From contig JAZUBK010000004.1 of the NCBI GenBank assembly GCA_045638465.1, forward strand, positions 1 through 18,013: a stretch of DNA of 18,013 bases. The letters run 5' to 3'. Numbering within the stretch: the first letter of the stretch is position 1; each line of letters opens with the position of its first letter. The DNA is from CAKVLS01 sp045638465 (GTDB lineage: Bacteria; Bacillota; Clostridia; Christensenellales; UBA1242). The notes under the pieces are model-generated. The model was not told where the DNA came from. It made no database searches and worked only from the letters and a program-made list of their open reading frames with translations. This document shows, piece by piece, positions 12,790 to 18,013 of the stretch. The position numbers and the translations under genes were made by a program.

Positions 12790-14175
12790 ATGAGAGAAAC
12801 AAATGTAACAATGGACAAAGTCGTAAATCTTTGCAAAAGCAGAGGTCTTATCTTCCAAGGCAGTGAGATTTATGGCGGAATGGGAAACACTTGGGATTAT
12901 GGCCCAGTAGGTGTTGAACTAAAAAACAATATCAAAAAAGCTTGGTGGCAAAAAGTCGTTCAAGAAAAAGATAATGTTTATGGTGTAGACGCGGCAATTC
13001 TTATGAACCCTAGAGTTTGGGACGCAAGTGGTCACACTGCATCTTTTGCTGATCCTAAGATGGATTGCAAATCTTGTAAAACAAGACATAGAGCAGATAA
13101 TCTTATCGAAGATTATAACGCAAAACACAATATCTCAATGGCTGTAGATGCTATGAGCAACGAAGAGATGCAAAACTACATCACAGAGCACAAAATCAAA
13201 TGTCCAAAATGTGGTAATAGTGACTTTACAGAAATTAAACAATTCAAACTAATGTTTGAAACTCACAGAGGTGTAGTAGAGGGAGATACAGACGTTGTAT
13301 ATCTAAGACCAGAAACAGCACAAGGTGAGTATGTAAACTTTTTGAATATTCAAAGATCAATGAGAGCGAAAGTTCCTTTTGGTATTGCAAATATTGGTAA
13401 AGCTTTCCGTAACGAAATTACACCAGGAAACTTTATCTTTAGAACAATAGAATTTGAACAAATGGAACATCAACTTTTCTGTCACGAAAAAGACGCAATG
13501 ATGCACTACGAAAACTATAAAAATTTTGCTATGGACTTTTTCAAGCTTATTGGTATTACACCAGAAAAGTTAAGATTCAAAGATCATGACAAACTAGCGC
13601 ACTACGCATCAGCTGCCTGTGACGTACAATATCTATTCCCATTTGGTTGGCAAGAACTAAACGGTACTCACCTAAGAGGTACTTGGGACCTTTCTCGTCA
13701 CCAAGAATATAGCGGAAAGAGTATGGTATACCAAGACCCATTTACAAACGAAAAGTTTATTCCAACTGTTGTAGAACATACTATTGGTTGTGATAGACTT
13801 GCTTTAGTTGTTCTTTGTGATGCGTATGATGAAGAAACACTAGAAAATGGTGAAACTAGAGTAGTTATGCACTTCCACCCAGCACTAGCACCATATAAAA
13901 TTGCAGTTTTACCACTTCAAAAGAACCTTAGTGATAAGGCAAGAGAAGTATATAATAAACTTGCAAAACAATATATGTGTTCATATGATGAGGCTGGTAG
14001 TATTGGTAAAAGATATAGAAGACAAGACGAAATTGGTACTCCATATTGTGTAACTATTGACTTTGACACAATCGAAAAGGGCCTAGTTACAGTAAGAGAT
14101 AGAGATACAATGAAACAAGACGTTGTATCACTAGATGATCTAGACAAATACTTCTTTGGAAAATTTAGCTTATAA
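12790..14175 (+). CDS. glyQS: Glycine--tRNA ligase, single-chain type
   Basis: The class II synthetase charges tRNA-Gly in the cytosol. The 461-residue chain is the alpha2 type found in many Bacillota, mollicutes, archaea and eukaryotes, not the alpha/beta glyQ-glyS type. Visible features: N-terminal GLIFQGSEIYGGMGNTWDYG (motif 1 region, 19-38), a zinc knuckle (Cys93, Cys96, Cys138, Cys141), RPETAQGEYVNF (173-184), motif 2 around AFRNEITPGNFIFRTIEFEQ (205-224), motif 3 GCDRLALVVL (about 334-343), and a C-terminal anticodon-binding domain. AAAGGAG (12774-12780) supports ATG 12790. Expression is controlled by the T-box leader just upstream. Confidence 0.95.
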   Translation: MRETNVTMDKVVNLCKSRGLIFQGSEIYGGMGNTWDYGPVGVELKNNIKKAWWQKVVQEKDNVYGVDAAILMNPRVWDASGHTASFADPKMDCKSCKTRHRADNLIEDYNAKHNISMAVDAMSNEEMQNYITEHKIKCPKCGNSDFTEIKQFKLMFETHRGVVEGDTDVVYLRPETAQGEYVNFLNIQRSMRAKVPFGIANIGKAFRNEITPGNFIFRTIEFEQMEHQLFCHEKDAMMHYENYKNFAMDFFKLIGITPEKLRFKDHDKLAHYASAACDVQYLFPFGWQELNGTHLRGTWDLSRHQEYSGKSMVYQDPFTNEKFIPTVVEHTIGCDRLALVVLCDAYDEETLENGETRVVMHFHPALAPYKIAVLPLQKNLSDKAREVYNKLAKQYMCSYDEAGSIGKRYRRQDEIGTPYCVTIDFDTIEKGLVTVRDRDTMKQDVVSLDDLDKYFFGKFSL

Positions 14176-14180
14176 TAAAC

Positions 14181-14215
14181 AAAAAGTGCCCCTGATTTTA
14201 GGGACACTTTTTTTA
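14181..14215 (+). terminator. Intrinsic terminator of glyQS
   Basis: AAGTG and CACTT arms plus CCCT/AGGG, with one C-A mismatch and a short loop, are followed by a T-run. It begins six bases after the stop codon. Confidence 0.85.
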
Positions 14216-14248
14216 TATTGAGTAGGGTAAACAAACGTAAGTAATATA

Positions 14249-14278
14249 AAAAAGGCTTATATAAATAAGCCTTTTTTT
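14249..14278. terminator. Terminator of the 14284-15399 minus-strand gene
   Basis: A 10-bp perfect stem (14251-14260 with 14265-14274) has A- and T-runs on both sides. It lies 6 bases beyond the stop of the minus-strand gene and can also back up the glyQS terminator. Confidence 0.88.
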
Positions 14279-14283
14279 GTTTG

Positions 14284-15399
14284 TTATGGGTTTAGTCCAG
14301 GAGCATCAAAGCTGTGTTCTTCGTCTTTGCTTTCGCTCATTCCACCGTTGTTTGAACCATTAATAAATTCTGGATCTTTAACACCAGTATTTGGTAGAGG
14401 ATTTTTACTAACTCCGCCGTTGCCACCTGCTTCTTGTTCGGTAGAACCTGTGAAGTTTTGTCCTCCGTTACCGCCGGTAACTGGTGGAGCATCAAAGTTT
14501 TGTTGGTCTTTTCCGTTTAATTTGCCGTTAGTTCCATCTTCCAAGCTTGGTACATATGTTACATTTCCTTTTTCGTCTGTAACTATGTCTTTGCCGCCTT
14601 GATCTTTAGCAATTTCTTTGTCGCCTTCTTGATAAGGATCTTTAGTTGGACCTGTTGGACCTGTAGGAGCAACAATTGTTGTGCCTGGGCTTGTGTCCAG
14701 TGGACCTTGGGTATTTCCGTCGCACTTATGTAGGCCTATAATTAACAATGCTATCATCGCAGCTGTAGCTATGTATGGAGCCCCTTTCTTAATAAGCATC
14801 CAAGCAACAGCACCTGTTGCTACAAAAAATCCGCCAATAGCTTTAAATACTTTTTTAATTTTACTTGGTTTTTTTACTGGTTTTGGTGGTTGTTGTTGAG
14901 GTAGAGGAGCTCTTTTTTTAAGCTTAGCTTTGTATGGTACAGGTTTTACAGGTGTGCCGTTACATTTGATTGTAAGAGCTTTTTTGTCATTTACTGCACC
15001 TTTGCCAGTGTTTACAGTAAGTGTATATGGAAGTTCTGTAATCTTCTTAGAAGCATCTGCTGATGGTGATCTTGAGATGATAGTAAATGTTCTTGTTTTC
15101 TTTTTCTTGTCTTCGGTGATTTTGAATTCAACTTCACTGCCGCCACGTTTTTTTGCGATTACATGGCTAGTCAAACCATTAACAAGAGTTGGGTTACTGT
15201 CATTCATATTAAGCCCAACACCATATTTTACATTAGATCCACTTTGTGCTGAAACAACGTCATCACCAAGAGCAAAACTATAAACAAGATTTGTTATAAG
15301 GTCTGCAGAAGGATTAGAGTTAGTTTTTACAAAGGTTTCATTAAGGTAATATTGGAATTTTCCTACGGTAGTTCTTGCTGTTTGGATGTTTGTTACCAT
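14284..15399 (-). CDS. Unknown protein: N-domain, membrane hairpin, Gly/Asp-rich tail
   Basis: I do not recognise this 371-residue protein. Residues 1-150 form a Thr/Ser-rich, probably beta-rich domain with no signal peptide. Residues 150-183 are a Pro/Lys linker (PLPQQQPPKPVKKPSK). Residues 184-224 hold two close hydrophobic segments (about 186-203 and 207-224) joined by KKGAP, a likely membrane hairpin or pair of spans. Residues 225-371 are a low-complexity tail rich in Gly, Asn, Asp and Pro, with APTGPTGPT, two GGNGG and two FDAP motifs. An LPNTG at 335-339 lacks the hydrophobic segment and basic tail needed for sortase. AAAGGAGAT (15416-15408) and a good promoter support the start. It stands alone between terminators. 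Confidence 0.82.
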   Translation of the reverse strand: MVTNIQTARTTVGKFQYYLNETFVKTNSNPSADLITNLVYSFALGDDVVSAQSGSNVKYGVGLNMNDSNPTLVNGLTSHVIAKKRGGSEVEFKITEDKKKKTRTFTIISRSPSADASKKITELPYTLTVNTGKGAVNDKKALTIKCNGTPVKPVPYKAKLKKRAPLPQQQPPKPVKKPSKIKKVFKAIGGFFVATGAVAWMLIKKGAPYIATAAMIALLIIGLHKCDGNTQGPLDTSPGTTIVAPTGPTGPTKDPYQEGDKEIAKDQGGKDIVTDEKGNVTYVPSLEDGTNGKLNGKDQQNFDAPPVTGGNGGQNFTGSTEQEAGGNGGVSKNPLPNTGVKDPEFINGSNNGGMSESKDEEHSFDAPGLNP

Positions 15400-15417
15400 A
15401 ATTTTAAATCTCCTTTG

Positions 15418-15440
15418 ACAAAGAATATATATTTCTTTGT
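15418..15440. repeat. Inverted repeat in the leader of the unknown membrane protein gene
   Basis: ACAAAGAA (15418-15425) and TTCTTTGT (15433-15440) form a perfect 8-bp stem with a seven-base AT loop. It lies between the promoter and the ribosome site, two bases upstream of AAAGGAGAT. It has no T-run, so it is more likely an operator or mRNA-stabilising hairpin than a terminator. Confidence 0.6.
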
Positions 15441-15447
15441 TGTGATT

Positions 15448-15476
15448 ATTGTATCATATTTATAATAATAATGCAA
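15448..15476 (-). promoter_or_regulatory. Promoter of the unknown membrane protein gene
   Basis: On the minus strand TTGCAT (15476-15471) and TACAAT (15453-15448) are 17 bp apart, with TG at 15456-15455 giving an extended -10. Confidence 0.7.
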
Positions 15477-15588
15477 TACTCAATTTTTGAAAATGTGTCA
15501 TATTATCGTTTTTTTTGCTTTATAGAGAGTTTTTGATATTTTGATATTGTTATGAGACAATTTTGGGTCACCAGATAGGCATATAGAG

Positions 15589-15617
15589 TTGATAAAAAGC
15601 TAAAATTATGTTATTAT
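15589..15617 (+). promoter_or_regulatory. Promoter of dut
   Basis: TTGATA (15589-15594) and TATTAT (15612-15617) are 17 bp apart, with an extended TG at 15609-15610. About 110 bp separate it from the divergent promoter at 15448-15476, and that gap holds no gene. Confidence 0.78.
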
Positions 15618-15644
15618 CTAGGTATAAATTAAAGGAGAAAAAAT

Positions 15645-16178
15645 ATGACTGAGCAAGAAAAAAATGAAATCGTAGAAGAAGTTTTAAAAAGATTAAATGG
15701 CAAAGTAGAGATGAAAGTTGAGATAATGGAAGGTGCAACAGCTCCATTTTACGCACACCCAGGCGATGCTGGTATGGACCTAAGAGCCAATGCTGATATT
15801 GATATTGCACCTATGCAAACAGTAATTATTCCTACTGGCTTTAAAGCGGCTATCCCAGAAGGATACGAAATTGCAATTCGCCCAAGAAGTGGCCTAAATG
15901 CAAAGACTCCACTTAGAGTAGCATACGGCACTATTGACTGTGGATATAGGGGAGAGTTTGGTGTTGTTATGACTAACTACTCACCAGAAAATTATAAAGA
16001 TGTAGATTGCACTGTAGAAGACAAACATAAGTTTGGTACATACCATATCAAAAAAGGCGATAGAATAGCTCAAATTGTTATGAGCAGATATGCCGAAATG
16101 GAACTAGTGCCTGTTGAAGATATTACTTTGATAGAAGGTAACCGTGGTGGCGGTTTTGGAAGCTCTGGCACAAAATAA
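15645..16178 (+). CDS. dut: dUTP diphosphatase
   Basis: The enzyme hydrolyses dUTP to dUMP and pyrophosphate, keeping uracil out of DNA and supplying thymidylate synthesis. It is the trimeric type, with all five motifs: DAGMDLRA (41-48), RPRSGLN (79-85), TIDCGYRGE (96-104) with the catalytic Asp98, GDRIAQ (138-143), and the C-terminal RGGGFGSSG arm (167-175). At 177 residues it is longer than the usual 140-155, because of a charged N-terminal helix (about 1-22) and a longer loop around 112-134 (SPENYKDVDCTVEDKHKF). AAAGGAG precedes ATG 15645 at good spacing. It converges on a P-loop kinase-like gene and shares its terminator. Confidence 0.95.
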   Translation: MTEQEKNEIVEEVLKRLNGKVEMKVEIMEGATAPFYAHPGDAGMDLRANADIDIAPMQTVIIPTGFKAAIPEGYEIAIRPRSGLNAKTPLRVAYGTIDCGYRGEFGVVMTNYSPENYKDVDCTVEDKHKFGTYHIKKGDRIAQIVMSRYAEMELVPVEDITLIEGNRGGGFGSSGTK

Positions 16179-16238
16179 AACTTTTTGAGGGGTAAAAAAT
16201 AGGGTAATAGTAGGGACCTTATAAACAAAAAAGCCAAT

Positions 16239-16270
16239 TAAAAAAGACCTAAAAAGTTAGGTCTTTTTTT
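16239..16270. terminator. Bidirectional terminator between dut and the kinase-like gene
   Basis: A 12-bp perfect stem (16241-16252 with 16257-16268) around an AAAG loop has A- and T-runs on both flanks. It overlaps the stop codon of the minus-strand gene. Confidence 0.88.
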
Positions 16271-16778
16271 ATTTTATTAAGCCATATCTGATTAAAGCAT
16301 CTTCTAAAAACTCATTGTCTTCGATGATGATTTGTTTATATTTTGGCTTAGAAAACTCTTCTATAAATACTTCAAAATTATCTTTAACTTGGGCGATAAA
16401 CTCAGGTGTATTACCTCTATCTTTTAGCCTTTGTTCAATGGTTGGCCAAGCGCTAAGATTGGGTCTTGCTACATAGTATTCGATGTTGTATTTGTCAAAA
16501 TAATCAAACATCTCTTTGCTTTTTAGTCTTTCGTGGCCCAGCATAGTAAGTACTATATCGTGAGAGTCTCTCATAATCAAAATCTCTCTTACATAGTTGT
16601 ATGGCCACTCTGGGTTTAAAACTCTGTCTTTGCGCCCCTTTCTTTCTTCTTCGGTAAGAGTAGCAATGCCATTTTCTAACCATTTAAAATATGTAGATTC
16701 AAGGTCAATAATATTTTCGTATTTTTTGCCTACATAACTTTTCCCAACTCCAGCAAATGCTGCAACTATTGTTCCCAT
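16269..16778 (-). CDS. P-loop nucleotide-kinase-like protein
   Basis: The 169-residue protein has an N-terminal P-loop AFAGVGKS (7-14) in which the first Gly of GxxxxGK[ST] is Ala. A strand ending in IDLES (24-28) follows, a possible second acidic site. The blocks NPEWPYNYVREI (56-67), IVLTMLGHERLKS (75-87), YYVARPNLSAW (101-111) and QRLKDRGNTPEFIAQVKDNFEVFI (115-138) match a family of small phage- and Firmicutes-borne nucleotide kinase-like proteins in which PDxPxNY and KRGNxxxFI are conserved. The 'QRLKDRGN' Arg residues would form the lid. The substrate is unknown; lying next to dut, a role in deoxynucleotide metabolism is plausible. AAGGAGAT (16792-16785) supports ATG 16778. Confidence 0.75.
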   Translation of the reverse strand: MGTIVAAFAGVGKSYVGKKYENIIDLESTYFKWLENGIATLTEEERKGRKDRVLNPEWPYNYVREILIMRDSHDIVLTMLGHERLKSKEMFDYFDKYNIEYYVARPNLSAWPTIEQRLKDRGNTPEFIAQVKDNFEVFIEEFSKPKYKQIIIEDNEFLEDALIRYGLIK

Positions 16779-16884
16779 AAAATAATCTCCTTATTAAAAT
16801 GATTTTAGCACAAAATATCATTTGCAACTAATAATTTTGTATATAAAATAGGTAAAAATTTTTATAAAAAACAAGATATTTAAC

Positions 16885-16914
16885 AATAAAAAAAGTAAGA
16901 AATAAATCTTACTT
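16885..16914 (-). terminator. Terminator of the XRE regulator gene
   Basis: AAGTAAGA (16893-16900) and TCTTACTT (16907-16914) form a perfect 8-bp stem. On the minus strand it is followed by a run of seven or more T. It lies about 60 bases beyond the regulator's stop. The rest of 16779-16976 shows nothing further. Confidence 0.75.
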
Positions 16915-16976
16915 AAATTCAAGGGTTATCAAATAATTTTAAAAATTTTTGGAGATAAAGGAGATAAAAATATTTA

Positions 16977-17219
16977 TTAATCAATTTCTAATTCTTCATT
17001 GGTAAATAACTTGTCATCTAAAAATTCTAAAAAAGTCATGTCAAAGCCACGAGCAAGTTGAAATATTGTTTTCATTGTAATATTCTTGTTTCTTTCGTTC
17101 ATAATACACATCATTGTTCCATGTAAAATGCCGGATTTTTGCTCTAATTTATATAGGGACATTTGTTTTTCCTTTAGTAAACTTGAAATTCTTAAACCAA
17201 CGGCTTTGCAAATATTCAT
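16977..17219 (-). CDS. XRE (Cro/C1)-family small regulator
   Basis: The 80-residue protein is essentially a single helix-turn-helix domain: RISSLLKEKQMSLYKLEQKSGILHGTMMCIMNER (10-43), with the turn near residues 29-32, then the TMKTIFQLARGFDMTFLEFL helix pair (48-67) typical of XRE proteins. It should bind DNA as a dimer. The frame also opens at TTG 17231, but GGAG (17229-17226) lies there, 6 bases before ATG 17219, so 17219 is the start. It is divergent from a restriction-modification gene with a perfect palindrome between them, and its size matches controller (C) proteins of restriction-modification systems. That role is inferred from context. Confidence 0.85.
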   Translation of the reverse strand: MNICKAVGLRISSLLKEKQMSLYKLEQKSGILHGTMMCIMNERNKNITMKTIFQLARGFDMTFLEFLDDKLFTNEELEID

Positions 17220-17290
17220 ATTATTCTCCAAATAGGTATTTATGTATAAGTATTTCCAGATAACTAAATAATATCAAAACTCTTAATAGA

Positions 17291-17316
17291 AAATATGTAG
17301 GTATACCTACATATTT
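17291..17316. promoter_or_regulatory. Perfect 26-bp palindrome, likely operator
   Basis: The 26 bases are perfectly self-complementary, centred on GTATAC (17301-17306), with TGTAGG and CCTACA half-sites. It ends two bases before the -35 TTGACA (17319-17324) of the methylase-type gene and lies upstream of the divergent XRE gene. The position suits an operator bound by a dimer. No T-run suggests termination. Confidence 0.7.
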
Positions 17317-17318
17317 GT

Positions 17319-17347
17319 TTGACATTTAATTTTAAAATTGTTATTTT
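17319..17347 (+). promoter_or_regulatory. Promoter of the restriction-modification gene
   Basis: A perfect TTGACA (17319-17324) is followed after 17 bp by TATTTT (17342-17347), a weak -10. It abuts the palindrome, so a bound regulator could block or recruit RNA polymerase. Confidence 0.6.
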
Positions 17348-17374
17348 TAAAATATAAATAAAGAGGTTAAATTA

Positions 17375-18013
17375 ATGGCAAACGAAAGATATTCAGAGAA
17401 TTTAGTATTAAAAGAAATGGGAGTTGATTTAGGACAAAACGATTTTGGTTTTGTTTTTCCACAAGGTGAAGCTGATAATTTTGATAAAATTGAAAAATGC
17501 TTAAAAGAAATGGGTGGAAAACCTGCGATATGTTCACTTGATGATTATAAAACTGTTGGTTCTGGAAGGGCAAAGCCAGAATATATAGTTACTTTTAATA
17601 AAGACAAAAATACAATTATTTTGGTGGAATGCAAAAAGTCGATTAAAGAACATGAAAGCTCAGAAAAGAATATGCCACAAAAATACGCAGTAGATGGTGC
17701 TTTGTTTTATGCAAAACATTTAAAGGATGATTATAATGTTGTTGCTGTAGCTGTTAGTGGAACTTCAAAAGAAAATGTAAAAGTTAATACATTTTATTGG
17801 AAAAAAGGATTTGAAAATTATCAAGAACTTAAAAAAGCGAAAGATACAATATTAGACCCTTTAAATTATTTAAATCTTGTAGAAGGCAAGAAGTTAGAAA
17901 GAAAGTTTTCTTTACAAGAAATTAGAGAATTATCTCAAATTATGCATGAGAAATTGAGACAAATCAAAATTTCAGAAAAAGATAAACCTATATTTATTGC
18001 TGGAATACTTATT
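17375..18013 (+). CDS. N-6 DNA methylase-type restriction-modification protein, 5' part only
   Basis: The frame is open from ATG 17375 to the window end (213 codons, no stop), so only the N terminus is seen. It matches the N-terminal region of N-6 adenine methylases carrying a fused nuclease domain (type I/type IIG-like). KPEYIVTF (67-74) and IILVECKKS (81-89) form a PD-(D/E)xK-like site with Glu69, Glu85 and Lys87. Next come KYAVDGALFYAKHL (103-116), NVVAVAVSG (121-129), and near the edge SLQEIRELSQIMHEKLRQ and DKPIFIAGILI, which in relatives lead into the methylase domain. No methylase motif (NPPY) is within the window. AGAGG (17362-17366) supports the start. Confidence 0.8.
   Translation, partial: MANERYSENLVLKEMGVDLGQNDFGFVFPQGEADNFDKIEKCLKEMGGKPAICSLDDYKTVGSGRAKPEYIVTFNKDKNTIILVECKKSIKEHESSEKNMPQKYAVDGALFYAKHLKDDYNVVAVAVSGTSKENVKVNTFYWKKGFENYQELKKAKDTILDPLNYLNLVEGKKLERKFSLQEIRELSQIMHEKLRQIKISEKDKPIFIAGILI

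Noticed and set aside
14383..14397. LPNTG motif near the C terminus of the 14284-15399 protein, suggesting a sortase substrate
   Set aside because: No hydrophobic segment and basic tail follow it, and there is no signal peptide. It lies in a low-complexity region and is best read as chance.
14327..15283. Plus-strand open frames opposite the 14284-15399 gene
   Set aside because: They lack ribosome sites and have Pro/Ser/Phe-rich compositions typical of antisense shadows of a Gly/Asn-rich gene.
16188..16220. Recurring AGGGTA/TAGGGA strings near 6180, 14222 and 16190-16215
   Set aside because: Too short and irregular to be called a repeat family from this window alone.
17367..17573. Minus-strand 68-codon frame opposite the methylase-type gene
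   Set aside because: The plus strand carries recognisable PD-(D/E)xK-type motifs and a ribosome site; the antisense frame has neither.

Overview
The window is AT-rich, uses the standard bacterial code (genes end in TAA, TAG and TGA) and has strong AGGAG-type ribosome sites. It carries a SAM (S-box) riboswitch, a T-box leader and a single-chain (alpha2-type) glycyl-tRNA synthetase. Together these point to a low-GC Gram-positive bacterium (Bacillota, probably a clostridial lineage). I cannot name the genus. It is mostly ordinary chromosome, with several genes of unknown function and an accessory locus entering at the right edge.

Layout. 1-3060 (+): a lipoprotein gene with its own promoter and terminator, then a probable two-gene unit of a COG2509-type FAD-dependent dehydrogenase and a nucleoside 2-deoxyribosyltransferase-like protein. 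3138-4450 (-): three small unknown genes, one membrane and two soluble, in one operon. 4584-6062 (+): a SUKH-like protein, then glycerol-3-phosphate dehydrogenase (gpsA). 6195-8748 (-): a NUDIX hydrolase, a small winged-helix protein, an N-formylglutamate amidohydrolase-like enzyme behind an S-box riboswitch, and an unknown 137-residue protein. 8927-10921 (+): a HAD phosphatase, an S51 peptidase-E-like protein and a PH-like protein. 10984-14175 (+): alr, rsmD and T-box-controlled glyQS. 14284-15399 (-): an unusual unknown protein with two adjacent membrane segments. 15645-16178 (+): dut. 16269-16778 (-): a P-loop kinase-like protein convergent with dut. 16977 to the end: a small XRE regulator divergent from the start of an N-6 DNA methylase-type restriction-modification gene, with a perfect 26-bp palindrome between them.

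How the parts fit. Several unrelated housekeeping functions are present: phospholipid precursor, D-alanine, 16S rRNA methylation, glycyl-tRNA and dUTP removal. Control is readable in many places: TTGACA/TATAAT promoters with 16-17 bp spacers, frequent extended -10 TGn, shared bidirectional terminators between convergent genes, and two RNA leaders that sense SAM and, presumably, uncharged tRNA-Gly. Four points deserve most attention: (i) S-box control of a formyl-amino-acid hydrolase-like gene, which suggests methionine salvage rather than histidine breakdown; (ii) a near-identical 35-bp promoter element in front of two unrelated unknown genes; (iii) an apparently leaderless rsmD start, and possibly alr; (iv) the regulator/palindrome/restriction-modification junction at the right edge. 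No rRNA, tRNA, CRISPR array, insertion sequence or prophage structural gene was seen. No gene-free stretch exceeds about 300 bases.
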